From Trema orientale (taxonomy: Eukaryota > Streptophyta > Magnoliopsida > Rosales > Cannabaceae): 64,000 bases of DNA. The position numbers and the translations under genes were made by a program. Positions 1-12,300 of the stretch are shown piece by piece. Each line of letters begins with the position of its first letter. Within the stretch, counting starts at the first letter, position 1. The stretch covers positions 726,223 to 790,222 of the forward strand of contig JXTC01000117.1 in NCBI GenBank assembly GCA_002914845.1, given 5' to 3'. The notes under the pieces are model-generated. The model was not told the DNA's origin. It did no database searches and saw only the letters and a list, made by a program, of their open reading frames with translations.

Positions 1-861
1 GAAATGTACAACCAATGCCAAAATTATACGAATAGAATCTTTCTTAGATACAGGAGAAAAAGTCTCTGTGTAATCGATTCCTTCCTTTTGTGTGAACTCC
101 TTAGCAACGAGTCTCGCTTTATATCTTTCAATGTTGCCTAATGAGTCTCTTTTAGTCTTAAAGACCCATTTACAGCCAATGGCCTTCGCCCCATTAGGCA
201 ACTCTACAAGATCCCATACTGCATTGCTCTTCATGGAATTCATTTCATCTTTCATGGCATCATGCCATAAATTAGATTCTTTGCAACTCATGGCTTGTGA
301 AAATGTTTCAGGATCATTTTCGGCTCCAATGTCAGTTTCTTGTAGATACACTATATAATCACTAGGAATTACCGATCTTCTTTTACGAGTAGATCTCTTT
401 AAAGTTGGAACACTTTCTCCCTGAGGAGCTTGTGATTCAACTAATTCTTCAGGATTTTGAGGTAATTTCTGAACTTGTTGATCTACTGGAAGATTTTCAG
501 CAAGTTGTAGATTTTCTGTGATTGGTTGTTCAACACCAACTTGAACTTGCGGTGTACTATGAACTATCACCAATCTATCTGATGATGTGGAAGGTTGAGT
601 TTCTGTATGATCAGGAGCAGGAATTAAATCCCTGAACCGATCCCTCCCACTGATCATGTCATTTTCAAGAAACTTTGCGTTTCTTGATTCCACTATCCTA
701 GTAGAGTGAGATGGACAGTAAAACTTATAACCCTTAGACGTTTCAGCGTAGCCAATGAAAAAACCACTAACTGTCCTTGGGTCCAACTTCTTTTCATGTG
801 GATTATATATCCTCACTTCAGACGGACAACCCCAAACACGCATATGTCGCAAACTCGGTTT
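1..861 (-). mobile_element. Copia integrase C-terminal part to reverse transcriptase start
   Basis: Minus-strand translation continues the copia polyprotein through a Pro/Ser/Thr-rich spacer typical of the integrase tail. At positions 1-125 it reads into the start of reverse transcriptase (KARLVAKEFTQKEGIDYTET, then FSPVS). The remaining RT and RNase H lie left of the window. Confidence 0.85.
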
Positions 862-2808
862 TCAACCTTTCCACAATTCAAAAGGTGTCTTAGGAACAGC
901 CTTAGTTGGAACACGGTTTAATATATACGTAGCCGTCTTTAGTGCTTCAGTCCACAAAAATTTAAGAAGATTGGAATTGCTAAGCATACTACGCACTATG
1001 TCCATGAGTGTTCGGTTCCTTCTTTCAGCAACACCATTCTGATCTGCAGAACCAGGTAAGGTGTGCTGGGCTACAATCCCATGTTCTTGAAGAAACTTAG
1101 CAAAAGGACCTGGTGCCTGTCCATTCTCAGTGTATCTACCATAATATTCACCACCTCTATCTGACCTCACTATTTTAATTTGTTTCTTGCATTGGTTCTC
1201 AACTTCAGCCTTAAAGACTTTGAAGGCATCCAATGCTTCATGCTTGTTATGAAGCAAGTATACATACATGTATCGTGAGTAGTCATCAATAAAAGTGATG
1301 AAATATTTCTGACCAGGCATATCTGTGTCTGGACAACAGATATCCATATGTATGATTTCTAATATGTTCGAACTCCTATTGGCATTTTTCTTAGATTTGT
1401 TTGTTTGCTTACCCTTAATGCAATCCACACAAATCTCAAAATCAGTATAATCTAGAGTACTAAGTACTCCGTCATTTACTAATCGCTTAATCCTATCTAT
1501 GGAGATATGACCTAATCTCCGATGCCATAACATAGAAGAGTCCTCATTAATATTACACCTCTTAGTACCAGTGTGAACATGCAAAGAACTATTAGTGGCT
1601 TCGTTTTGTAAGTAAATACGATATAGACCATCAGATAAAATTCCACTTCTAATAAAATTTGATTTATTAAATAAACTAAATTTATTGTCTTTAAAAGTAA
1701 AAGAAAAACCAAATGGAACTAGTCTAGAAATAGAAATCAAGTTTCGTGAGAAACTTGGTACATAAAAAATTTTTTCTAAAACCAAGACAAAGCCACTGTT
1801 TAAGATAAGGGTGCGTGTTCCTATTCCCTCCACACGTGAGCCCATCTTGTTGCCTGATAAGATGCTTTGCTCACTTCCCACTGATTTTCTTAGGTTGTGC
1901 ATACCCTGTAAAGAGTTTGCAATATGGATTATAGAACCAGAATCAATCCACCAGGTGTTAATATTAACATTAGCCATATTAGATTCATAACAAACAAATG
2001 AAGATAGATTACCTTTCTTCTCAAGCCACTTCTTGAACTTTGCACAATCTTTCTTCATGTGCCCCTTCTTTTTGCAGAAGAAACACTTATTTTCCTTCTT
2101 AATATCAGCTTGAGGTGGTATTTTACCTTTCCCCTTCTGATTGTGCTTAGAAGTGGAAGCCTGAGATTTGTCGGGTTTATCAGCTTTGTTCTTCCCGCGG
2201 ACTATAGCCAACATCGCACTTTCACCCAATTCCATAACAATCCTCTCCTCTTCTTGAACACACATGGTCATTAATTCATTTATGGACCATTTATCTTTAT
2301 GTGTATTATAAGAGATCTTAAAAGGCCCGTACTGTTGAGGAAGGGTGTTCAGAATAAAGTGCACCAGGAAGGACTCTGATATATCTACCTCCAATTTCTT
2401 CAATTGAGCCGTTATGTCCCACATTTGCATGATATGATCACGCACACCCTTAACGGTTGCGAGACGGAGAGAAGAGAATTTCATGATTAGGGTGCTTGCC
2501 AAAGCCTTTTCTGAAGTGACGAACTGTTCGTCAATAGCTTTCAGCAAGTCTCGGACTTTGTCATACTGTTCGACAGAACCCCTAATACTTGCAGTAATTT
2601 TTGTCTTAATGAACATTACACTGAGCCGATTGGATCTCTCCCATCGCTCATATAGCGCAATTTCACCAAGAGTACTTTCGTCAGTTACTGCAGGTGGTTC
2701 GTCTTTCCTTATAGCATAATCTATGTCCATCCACCCTAAATAGAGAAGTATCCTCTCTTTCCATACCTTATAGTTGTTACCCCTAAGTTCTGGAATTTCT
2801 AGATGCAT
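862..2808 (-). CDS. Copia gag-protease-integrase region
   Basis: Fossil copia coding region. It opens with a UBN2-type gag (an N-terminal [13 protein letters not shown]-like segment), then a CCHC zinc knuckle ([14 protein letters not shown], around residue 240). An aspartic protease motif (WWIDSGS) follows near residue 285. The GAG-pre-integrase segment has the LWHRRLGH motif, and the integrase core has the D-D-E pattern ([30 protein letters not shown]). The frame runs from 2808 leftward, and copia-like coding continues to the window edge. It is an element protein, not a host gene. Confidence 0.9.
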   Translation of the reverse strand: MHLEIPELRGNNYKVWKERILLYLGWMDIDYAIRKDEPPAVTDESTLGEIALYERWERSNRLSVMFIKTKITASIRGSVEQYDKVRDLLKAIDEQFVTSEKALASTLIMKFSSLRLATVKGVRDHIMQMWDITAQLKKLEVDISESFLVHFILNTLPQQYGPFKISYNTHKDKWSINELMTMCVQEEERIVMELGESAMLAIVRGKNKADKPDKSQASTSKHNQKGKGKIPPQADIKKENKCFFCKKKGHMKKDCAKFKKWLEKKGNLSSFVCYESNMANVNINTWWIDSGSIIHIANSLQGMHNLRKSVGSEQSILSGNKMGSRVEGIGTRTLILNSGFVLVLEKIFYVPSFSRNLISISRLVPFGFSFTFKDNKFSLFNKSNFIRSGILSDGLYRIYLQNEATNSSLHVHTGTKRCNINEDSSMLWHRRLGHISIDRIKRLVNDGVLSTLDYTDFEICVDCIKGKQTNKSKKNANRSSNILEIIHMDICCPDTDMPGQKYFITFIDDYSRYMYVYLLHNKHEALDAFKVFKAEVENQCKKQIKIVRSDRGGEYYGRYTENGQAPGPFAKFLQEHGIVAQHTLPGSADQNGVAERRNRTLMDIVRSMLSNSNLLKFLWTEALKTATYILNRVPTKAVPKTPFELWKG

Positions 2809-2927
2809 ATCAGTGTGACTAGCAGGTTGAGATACTGTAAAAAGTTCAGAAGACTTATATTAGAATTTGAGGCCTACATAAACTTAATTGCATGTGTTAC
2901 CAATGTAATACATGCATTAAACTATTT

Positions 2928-4980
2928 CTAATAAAAATTGCCTGTGGGCTAAATTTTTATAGATTATCTTTTCTTTATGATAGAAATGACAAATTATTTA
3001 CTAAATGGGTACTTTCTAAATAATTTGATATTCTATCCTCAATGACAAAACTACCAGATTATGTACTAATTCATAATACCTGTGGGTAAATTATGAAAAT
3101 AATATGGTATTTTATCCTAGTTAATTATATAAATATAATAAAATTTCCTGTGGGATAAACTTTATTATATTAAGTATAATTAATTACAATTTTATGTCTT
3201 ATTCTTTATGTGATCTTAAACTTAATATATAATTTTAATTAATTAAAAAAGCTGTGGCTATTCTTCAATTAACTAAAATTATATTGATCACTAGACATTT
3301 ATTATATTATGTTTCAGGCTCTGCTTAATGCCTAAGAACAATTACACAGTATCGTGATAGGCATTTACCAAGTATACTCCCAGAATATTGGTTGGGCATT
3401 GCCTCATTAAAAACCAATTCCTAGACAGAGTAGCGTTCCCAGGGAAACTAGTGGCACAATAGCTTATTCAGAACTAGTTTGTGTGGAACTTCCTTAGCTC
3501 ATGCTTTCTCATGTCAACCACATAATTGTTTATGAATTATTCATAACCTAATTGTTCATCTAAATAATTATCTATATTTATTTAGTGAACATTTTACAAG
3601 TCTTCATGTGCTAAAAATAGGCACTTAACTAAAGTTTTATGAGAATAAACCTAAATTCCACAAATTCTAACAATATCTAAACTAAAGGATATGTTAAAAT
3701 TTGTAAAACAAAATTTTCATAAACATAAATTGCATAATTTAAACATAAATATTATGCACTAATATGATTTTATACATAAAATAATTCAATTCCATAAGCA
3801 TGAAAAATATTTGCATACAAATATTTATTTTAATGCTCAACAAATAAATTATTTATGTGCTAAATAACTTAAACAAATATCGCATGCATATAACTAAATT
3901 ATACACACATATTCAAAAATTTAGGCACATAAAATATTCAGNAACTATATCTAATAAAAATTGCCTGTGGGCTAAATTTTTATAGACTATCTTTTCTTTA
4001 TGATAGAAATGACAAATTATTTACTAAATGAGTACTTTCTAAATAATTTGATATTTTATCCTCAATGACAAAACTACTAGATTATATACTAATTCATAAT
4101 ACCTGTGGGTAAATTATGAAAATAGTATGGTATTTTATCCTAGTTAATTATATAAATATAATAAAATTTCCTGTGGGATAAACTTTATTATATTAAGTAT
4201 AATTAATTACAATTTTATGTCTTATTCTTTATGTGATCTTAAACTTAATATATATAATTTTAATTAATTAAAAATACTGTGGCTACTCTTCAATTAACTA
4301 AAATTATATTGATCACTAGACATTATATTATGTTCCAGGCTCTACTTAATGCCTAAGAACAATTATACAGTATCGTGATAGGCATTTACCAAGTATACTC
4401 CCAGAATATTGGTCGGGCATTGCCTCATTAAAAACTAATTCTTAGACAGAGTAACGTTCCCAGGAAAACTAGTGGCACAATGGCTTATTCAGAACTAGTT
4501 TATGTGGAACTTCCTTAGCTCATGCTTTCTAATGTCAACCAAATAATTGTTTATGAATTATTCATAACCTAATTATTCATCTAAATAATTATCTAAATTT
4601 ATTTAGTGAACATTTTACAAGTCTTCATGTGCTAAAAATAAGCACTCAACTAAAGTTTTATGTATAAAATCAAGTTTTATGACCAAATCTCCACAAATTT
4701 AACAATATCAAAACCTAAGGATACGTTACAATTTGTAAAACAAAATTTCTATAAAAATATACATAAATTGCATAATTAAAACATAAATATTATGCACTAA
4801 AATGATTTTATACATAAAATAATTCTATAAGCATAAAAATATTTGCATATTTAAATGTATAACTAAAAAAATTCTCAACAAATAATTATTTATGTGCTAA
4901 ATAGTTAAAACAAATATGGCATGCATATAACAAAATTATACACACATATTTAAAATTTAGGCACATAAAATATTCTGAAT
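2928..4980. repeat. Tandem duplication, period about 1023 bp, with an N at the joint
   Basis: Two copies, about 2920-3941 and 3943-4978, are alike along their whole length. The same opening (ctaataaaaattgcctgtgg) is at 2928 and 3951, and the same closing (ttaggcacataaaatattc) is near 3921 and 4959. They differ by scattered substitutions and small indels. An ambiguous base at 3942 lies exactly at the joint. Confidence 0.9.
3942..3942. other. Ambiguous base (N) at a repeat joint
   Basis: A single N exactly between the two tandem copies of the copia leader repeat. It looks like an assembly join. Confidence 0.95.
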
Positions 4981-5199
4981 TTTTTTTTTTAATATGCCAA
5001 TATCATAAAAATTTCATTAAAGAAATTAAGTGTCTCAAAATAATATTCATTAAACACCAAAATAAGAATATTATTATTAAGCACCAAACATTAATGAAAT
5101 TTACACAAAGTATTTGAAATTATGGCAAATTTTCACCAAAAACCGAATATAAAAATTCTGGAAAAAATTCCTTTTTTTTTTTTTTTTTTTGGGAAAAAA

Positions 5200-5480
5200 T
5201 TGATGTCCAAAACGATATGTCGTTTTTGCCAAACGACTGGAGCCAAACGACGTGTCGTTTATCTAACGAAGGGCTGCGTTTCACAGTGAAAAAATGACAA
5301 GTCGTTTTTTGAGCCAGTGAAAAACGACAAGTCAAGAAAACGACATGTCGTTTTTTCCAACGACAGAAACAAACGACCAGAGAGAAAACGACATGTCGTT
5401 TTTTTGAGGTTGAATAAAACGACATGTCGTTTTCAAAAACGATAGACGACGAACTGCAAAAACGACATGTCGTTTTCGTT
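5200..5480. repeat. Palindrome array, core ACGACATGTCGT
   Basis: Four exact copies of the 18-bp palindrome AAAACGACATGTCGTTTT (starting near 5337, 5385, 5417 and 5459), plus variants at about 5213, 5247, 5293 and 5323. The array sits in the copia leader some 250 bp from the primer site. Open frames that cross it are translations of the repeat and not genes. Confidence 0.85.
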
Positions 5481-5734
5481 GTCTTCTACCTCCAGCCGGG
5501 TCTTTTTGACCCGGTTTCGACCCGTTTCGAGCCCGGTTTCGACCCGTTTCGTTTTTAGCCCTTCGGACACCATTTTTAACGTTTGAAATCATAGAAATGT
5601 TAGAAAATCAATTACCTAATGATTTCTAACCTCATTTTTCATCGAAAAATTCCCAAAAGAAAATTACAAATCAAAAACTTTTTTCGGGCATTTTTTACAG
5701 TAAACGTAAAAACACAAGACAGAGGTATATTACC

Positions 5735-5747
5735 GGCTCTGATACCA
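5735..5747 (-). other. Primer-binding site of the copia element
   Basis: On the minus strand it reads TGGTATCAGAGCC, complementary to the 3' end of plant initiator Met-tRNA. It lies two bases inside the LTR end (...CCTACA). Confidence 0.9.
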
Positions 5748-5749
5748 AA

Positions 5750-6230
5750 TGTAGGCTTAAACAATGATATAAACACGTTTTGAATACCATTGAAACATAA
5801 AAAACGCCTGAAAGACATACCTCCAGCCATTGCCAAAACAGAGGAAAAATGCAGAAATGGCGTTGCCCAGTTTCTCTCACTTCCTCACTGTCAGTGATGG
5901 TGTATCTCAGTAAAAACAAACGTGAGTAGTGAGAGGACCCATAAGCCATTTATAGAGGTTTTCCATCAAAATCTCTCAATTCTCAGTTTTGAAACCGAAA
6001 CCGGTTTCCACCGGTTACCACCGAACTTCAATGGCCATCAATAGCCATTTCCGTTTGTTTACGTTTATACCACCTATAGTAACGTTAAAACGTTACAAAA
6101 ACACCCCTGAAAAAGTGACTTTACGTGGACACTGTGCAGTCCTGCGTCAGAATAGGTCGACTAATTTATTTGAAAAAAAAAATAAGAGTATTATGAAAGA
6201 CTTTACAGACGCCTAAACGATGATTTTATA
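5750..6230 (-). repeat. 5' LTR of the copia element (outer limit approximate)
   Basis: The inner end is set by the primer site at 5735-5747; the LTR ends ...CCTACA on the minus strand. A TATA-like box (CTATAAATGG, minus strand, about 5949-5958) would start transcription near 5920. The partner LTR lies outside the window, so the outer end (6200-6280) was not fixed. Confidence 0.65.
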
Positions 6231-6503
6231 ATAAAATTTGATTAGTAACATAATACTGGGACTATCCCTCATTTTTCATTTTGTAGTTAAAATTTTCCTA
6301 CCCAAATGTATTAACACGTTTGCATAAGGTAAAGGTAATTTTTTTCAATTTGCTCAAACATGGTCATTTTGTTAGGCTAAGAGGTTCGCATATGCTTCTC
6401 AGTTGTCTACTAAAGGTTTCAGGGATTTTTTTTGAGATCACTCTCACTTTGTCTGTCACACTCAAACTCTCTTTCTCACTTTCAACTCAAATTAAGCTTA
6501 GTT

Positions 6504-6553
<50 letters not shown>

Positions 6554-7383
6554 TGCGTGCATACATGCACACACACTAATTTTCAAAAATTGATTTCATT
6601 CTCTCTCTTCTCTCGCACTAATTTTGATTTTGTTGAAGAGATGGCTTTTCCAAAAGAACCTCTATTTTCTAGATCTATGGCTCTGCTGCATTAGAGTTAG
6701 TATGAAACTGTTTCAATTTGGGATTTTTGGCTACAAAATTTTGCTCTTCGTGCAGGTACTCTTTTTCTTTTCCGTCATTCACAAAGTTTTAAACTATGAG
6801 TTTGGTATTTATTTTTATTTTTGTCTTATTTTAGATTTTGAGGAAGAGTTTGGTATTTGTAGGTAACTTTTTATATGCTTATAATAGAAGAATAATATGA
6901 TGAGTAATGAAATAATTCGGGATATAGGTAGTTTTATAAGATGACAATGATTGTGAAATGCATTTATTTAGTGTTTAGAATAGCTTAAGTAGCTTGAAAC
7001 ACAGAATCGAATATAGAAAATAGAACTCATGAGCGATTGAGAATGAAAGAGGCAATGCTCTTACAGGCACTAAATGAGTATATTCCAAATCTCAAGTTTC
7101 AGCATCCACCTTCTTCATCTAGCTAGGATCCTTCCTCTAATATAGTTAAGAAATTATGTTTTTTGTTTTTATAATTTTCAAATAATATTCAGTGTATGGA
7201 CTCTTATTTTTTTTTTGGAGGGGGCTTAAAGACAATATATAGATATTTAGAACAATAGTTATAATATGATATAATTAGTTATATCATTTATTAATTTTAA
7301 ATATTCACAAATAATTATCAAACATAATAAATTTATAATATATATTTTAAAATGGCTTCAGAATCTTTTGCATACGTGTTTTT
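6231..7383. other. Intergenic, no gene seen
   Basis: AT-rich sequence with a CT/CA microsatellite at about 6505-6553. Open frames here (for example 6320-6694) run through simple repeats and resemble no family I recognise. Confidence 0.6.
6505..6553. repeat. (CT)n(CA)n microsatellite
   Basis: A run of CT dinucleotides passing directly into CA dinucleotides. Confidence 0.9.
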
Positions 7384-7539
7384 GTGTTTACAGACGAATT
7401 TTATTATTTTATTGGATTATTTAAAATTAATCTTCACTGGAGGGGAATCATGGACGAGTTGTGCCGACGTGAATTAGCATCTAGGAAACCCTTTACTGGT
7501 GTCTTTTATTATTTTTGCAGACATGTTTTAGCACCAGCA

Positions 7540-8520
7540 AAAGTCGCATTTCCCGCAATGAAGTCTTTAGCTTTCATTCAAGTGTTTCATGCACGTACTA
7601 AACACATTGAGATTAATGCTCATTTCGTTAGAGAAAAAGAATAACATGCGAGTTAAAATTAGATATAATCCTGTTTGGTGGCCTGGACTAGAGATTGGGA
7701 CTGAACTCCTTTGTCCAGTCCCATGTTTGGGCCTAAGAGGGGATTGGACAAATGAGTTCGGCCCTTTTTTTTAGTCTCCTTACCATAGAATTAAATTATC
7801 TCACTAGAGGTTGGGTTAATTTAGTCCCAAATCCAGGCACACTTTTTTATTTTTTACTTTTTTCTTTCTTTAATACATTTTTTAATGAATATAAATATAT
7901 ATAAATATTAATTAAATTCCAAATTTTATTTTTTTAACTAAAAAATATATTTTTTTATATACCTATTTTTCATATATAAATTAAAATCATACTATTTTAT
8001 ATAATCATCATTTAAATTTATCTTTTCTATTTTTGGAAATATTTATTTATTTATTTATTTATAAATAAAATATAATTAGAACTATATTAAGAAAAGTTGT
8101 TATATTTATTTTGTTTTAGTCTATGTATTGCACTAAACACAATATAGTACTAAATAGCACCATCCAATCCAATTCCATTGGACTAAATCCAGTCCAATCC
8201 AATCTGATATACCAAACAATTTGTATGTGTCCAACGATTTTGAAGTTATTGATACATTCACAAAAGCTCTTCCTTTGCTTGTTCTTTTATTTATTTATTT
8301 ATTTACTTTTAAAGAGAAGCTTGCTTTTGGAGTTCCCATAATTTTTTGCTTCAAAGAGCATGTTGAAGATGTTAGAATGGTTAAGAGCTAGCTGACATGG
8401 CTATAATTCGTTTGTAGTTAGTTAGGAAGTTATAATCTTTTAGTTCTTTAAAAGAAGCCTGTATTATCCTCTTTTATCTCCTGCTAATATTATATGTGTA
8501 TATATATATTCACATATATA
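7540..8520 (+). mobile_element. Copia 3' remnant (RNase H end plus LTR-like tail), split by a MITE
   Basis: Plus-strand frames give the copia RNase H signature (FHARTKHIEI...HFVREK) at 7585-7643. The next part of the same domain (DTFTKALP) is at about 8248-8271, with a typical KEKLAFGVP ending before about 8392. A roughly 550-bp MITE separates the two. Sequence after 8392 resembles the element's 3' LTR. It is a broken fossil with only the end of pol left. Confidence 0.75.
7668..8219. mobile_element. MITE inserted in the copia remnant
   Basis: AT-rich, non-coding, about 550 bp, with imperfect terminal inverted repeats: CTGTTTGGTGGCCTGGACTA at the left against TTGTTTGGTATATCAGATTG read inward from the right. 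It interrupts the copia RNase H reading frame. The target duplication was not clear, so the superfamily (PIF/Harbinger or hAT) is open. Confidence 0.6.
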
Positions 8521-8774
8521 GGCACCAATCCAGTAGGTATTTTTTTTTTCACCTATACATAGGTATCGTTTTGGCTAATTAAAATCTATCATGCATATTT
8601 TTTTATATTAAAAAGTAAGAGAGAGAAATAACATTAATGATATACTTTTTTTCATGCACATCATCATAGCCGTTGGATCTCTATTAGATGATGATCCAAC
8701 GGCAAAAAAAAAAGTTAAAGAAAAAAAATATTTGCTAAACTGGCAAACTATATAACCAACCAATTAAATGAAGA
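8014..8774 (+). repeat. Duplicated segment, copy 1 (copy 2 at 19409-20164)
   Basis: A 760-bp stretch containing the right half of a MITE, the copia RNase H tail, an LTR-like tail and a small MITE. It recurs almost base for base at 19409-20164. Copy 1 stops exactly at the CACTA end at 8775. Confidence 0.9.
8520..8745. mobile_element. MITE family M1, copy 1
   Basis: Termini GGCACCAATCCAGTAGGTAT and (inverted) TGCCAGTTTAGCAAA. The inside carries CCGTTGGATC and GATCCAACGG as a second inverted pair. About 226 bp, non-coding. Three more copies are in this window (19907, 21550, 21828). Confidence 0.8.
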
Positions 8775-8814
8775 CACTACTAGAAAAACTATTTTTCACG
8801 TCATTTTATATGTG
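8775..8814 (+). repeat. CACTA left terminal inverted repeat
   Basis: Begins CACTACTAGAAAAACTATTT and continues TTCACGTCATTT. It matches the inverted right end at 37762-37801 at most positions. Confidence 0.85.
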
Positions 8815-8819
8815 ATGTC

Positions 8820-9120
8820 TATGAGATACCACGTCGCCTGCCAAAGCGACGTGTAGTTGACTGCCGTAGTAAGTACAGAATTATCACATCACTTCTGAAG
8901 CGACGTCGTAGACCGACGACGTCCCTTTTTAAGTGACGTAGTAGGTCTACCACGTCACTTATAAGGCGACGTCGTAGGTCTACGACGTCGCTTCAGAAGT
9001 GACGTGGTAGGTCTACGACGTCACTCAAAAAGAGACGTCGTAGGTCTACGACGTCGCTTATGAAGTGACGTCGTAGACCTATAACATCCCTTTTTAAGTG
9101 ACGTCGTAGGTCTTTTCCAG
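8820..9120. repeat. CACTA subterminal repeats, left
   Basis: Many direct and inverted copies of a roughly 10-12-bp unit (GACGTCGTAGG / CCTACGACGTC, often as the palindrome-like CGTAGGTCTACG) alternating with AAGTGACGT. In the En/Spm family such units bind the element's TNPA/TNP1 protein. They are CpG-rich against an AT-rich background. Confidence 0.8.
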
Positions 9121-9386
9121 GGGGTTTTCTAAAATTAAATTCATTAAACCTCCTGGATTTCATTTACATGAAAACAAAATTACAATATTTATTGAACCAT
9201 ATAGCACACAGCACTAGAGCCACATCAACCTATGTACATATGAAGTCCCAAAAATTCCCAGAAGTGTAAACTAAGTCACATTACTAAACTAATAATAAGT
9301 CTTGGACTCAATCCGAAACTACATTAACCTATATTCATATGAAGTCCCAAAATCAATGATACAACTGAGGAAATAATATAACCTTA

Positions 9387-12300
9387 TTAGGTAAGATAAT
9401 CCAAAAGTTCAGCAACCCATTCTTCACGAACTACATTGATGTCTTCTTTCATGTAGAAAGTGAGTCCATTAAACTACAAATTCAAAGAATAAGATTGTTA
9501 GAATATGCAAATTATTTTTCTTGTTTTGAAATGTGTTAGAATGGATAAACGTATCCTTGTACTGAGAAATGATCGAATGTTAGCTTGTTCAATGATTTTG
9601 CTCATATATTTACATACGAAGAAGCCACATTCTACATTTAATGGTTGCTTTGGACACTACATAAGAGGAGAGATAGTACATATAATATTGAAAAGAGTAA
9701 TGTAGAAACAAATATGAGATAATTCTATTGTGTTTACCTTGAGACGCTTATAAACTGAACCATTAGGTTTATATGGTCTTAATCCTTTATCTTCATTATA
9801 TATTCGAAATGCTCTTTTGATTAATACACATGAATTAGAAAACACATATTACTCTTAGTTTATTAGTTAACAATAATTAAAGTAACTATATATTCAAAAT
9901 AGACTTACTCTATCAATGTCAGGCCAATTTCCTCACGAACGTCCAAGTCCAAAGGATCTAGAAACCAAACATATTCTTTGGGGGGGGAGGGGGTAAATGA
10001 GGAGTAATATCCAATGCTCCCTAATTAATCCATCAATAACAAATGTCATAAATAAGTTATTAAAGACACCAATCACTTAGAAATTTATAGTTATTAGGTA
10101 AGTTATTAATCTTACGCATGATTCCATAGAGCAACTAATATTTGTCTGTCATTTTGCATTTCTAACATCCTAGCTGCAAAATTCTCAGCACGATTCTCTC
10201 GTGTGCCACTATCTATAGCGATATTACTTGGATCTATGAACATATATATATTCTGATGTCCTAGTTGTACAATAATACGGTGTAATCTCCTACAACAATA
10301 GAGGCATACGTAATATAAGAAGATCATGTATAGAGTATTGGATTATGAGCATACTAGTTTAAAATATTACCTCATGTACAATGTAATAGGTACGGCCCCG
10401 ATCATCTCTAATTTGCAAAATTGCAGAATATCGTCCTTGAATACAAGTAATTGAAAAGCTTCCCCAAAAATGTCACCAGGAAAGGGAACATGAACCAAAT
10501 GATCTTCCTCCCAAGCTTCAACAGTCTTCAGAAGTAGTCTGACTGAAATTGGGGTATCATAATGTCCTCCTTACGTCTGTGTAAGAGGTAATCTAGGCGA
10601 TGGATGTGCTCTCTCTTGTGTTAGAGGAGCTTGTGGTTGGGAAGTTGGAGCTTTCTTTGGTTGTTTCTTGTTTCTTTCAGCAAGAACCTACATTAGAAAA
10701 ATAGTAAAACTCAGAGTGCTGTGAGACATTTTGGCGAAGCAACATTCAAATCATGTAATATCAAATTGAAATGCGAAAATAGATAGGATCTTACTTGGTC
10801 ATTGTTAAAAATGACAAGAGATTTTGGCCAAGCAACATGTGATCCAAGTGATAAACCAATATTTGTTGTATCAAGGTCATCCGAATTTGGAATTAGAAGG
10901 GGGGCATTGTGGATAAATGCTATTTCTATCGATACACGATAGTTATTCTCTCCAAGTTCTCTCCCATGAAGAAGTGTTCCATCTAGTGAGTCTTGTACAT
11001 GTCCAATTGAAACAACATTATCAAGAGATCCCAACGCGAGCTTGCAAGGTCTGTTCTATAAAATACATATTGTAAAATGAGTTCTATATAAAAGAGCAAG
11101 AATGAATGATGTAAATATTGAAATTCGAGTTTTTTTTTTTTAATATAAAATAGTACCTTCTTGCCTTGTGTTGGCATCTCTGTACAAGTAACTGCATCAA
11201 CATGTATTTGTTTCCTTTGAATTTCTGCTTGAGGAACTTCTGTTGTTGAACGTGGAGTTGTATTAGAACCACTCACTCCACTTTGTTGTCCCGCACGAAG
11301 CTCATCTATTTCTGCTTGAAATTTGTCTCGTTGTTCCTTTAACATCTTTTCTATCTTTTCTTCTTGTTCTACTTGCCATTTTCTTAAATTGAATTGTGCT
11401 TTTCTTGATGGAGGAGGAGTATGAAAATATTGTGATTGAGTGACATGTTTGCCCATTCCTCGCACACGTCCAGGTTGTTCGGGATTTCCTAATGCCATAG
11501 TTAAAATGTCGTTACTCCCGTCAATCTGAAGCTTACCCTCTTGGTACTGCTAAGTGTAATGTTGCTACAAAACAAATATTTAACAAAACAAATCATTCTT
11601 CAATAAATGAACGATGTAGAAAGAATCAAGTGAAGACTTACTATTTTATCCATGACCACTTTGACATTTTCAGAATGCTCTCCTCTCTTAGAAAGGCGTG
11701 CTTGTGACCAAAAATCAGCTATATCATACTCAAGTTCACCCTCTTTTTGTATAAGTTTTTCCTCCAGGGTAACATAACCCCCACGAGACAAACGATGTGG
11801 GTAAACATTTTTGGTTCTTCTTTCTTGTTGAGTTTTCCTTAGTTGCATCTATTCTTCAGATAGTCTACTCTTCACGAATTCTATCCAAACTTGACCATCT
11901 ATCCACTCAATATATGCTGAAGGAGGGTGTTTTAATAACTCTAACTGAGTATCTTTATACTGATAAATTAATTCTGATGTTATAGAAGTCTTAAAATCTC
12001 TCCACATTTTACCACAACTAGACATAATCTGTTTTTTACTTTTTTTCGGTACTACAAATGTCTCCTGTATTAATGAACAAATCTTAATGTTAGAAAAATG
12101 TAAAATAAAGAAACTAAAGTATGTGTGAAAGTGATAAAAATATAGGCAAGTTTATATATCTTACCAAGATTGATTCCCAAATTCTATCCTTAATATCGTC
12201 GGGGACATGAGGCCAACAGTCGATATTGATTGGGACTATTCGACGAACCATAAGACTACAGAAGCTTGACAAATGTCTACCTTCATCCCCAGTTGCTTGT

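Larger units (their letters stand above)
2809..5734 (-). other. Copia untranslated leader
   Basis: About 2.9 kb of non-coding, AT-rich leader between the primer site and gag. It contains a 1.02-kb tandem duplication (2928-4980) and, next to the primer site, an array of short palindromes (5200-5480). No convincing reading frame was seen. Long leaders occur in some plant copia lineages, but the duplication inflates this one. Confidence 0.7.
1..6230 (-). mobile_element. Ty1/copia LTR retrotransposon, 5' portion (runs off the left edge)
   Basis: Read on the minus strand, the order is LTR (right), primer-binding site, a long untranslated leader, gag, protease, integrase, then the first residues of reverse transcriptase at the window edge. 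This order defines Ty1/copia. The primer site at 5735-5747 reads TGGTATCAGAGCC on the minus strand, the usual plant initiator-Met-tRNA type. The coding part inside the window looks nearly whole. The 3' half and 3' LTR are outside the window, so age by LTR comparison cannot be given, and the outer LTR limit near 6230 is approximate. Confidence 0.9.

Noticed and set aside
5120-5592. Overlapping minus-strand open frames (KRHVVF repeats)
   Set aside because: They translate the ACGACATGTCGT palindrome array in the copia leader. No independent protein evidence.
6320-6694. 124-aa open frame
   Set aside because: Built on a CT/CA microsatellite and similar to nothing recognised.
8820-9120. CRISPR-like regular repeats
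   Set aside because: Units are short, inverted as well as direct, and have no unique spacers. They are CACTA subterminal repeats in a plant genome.
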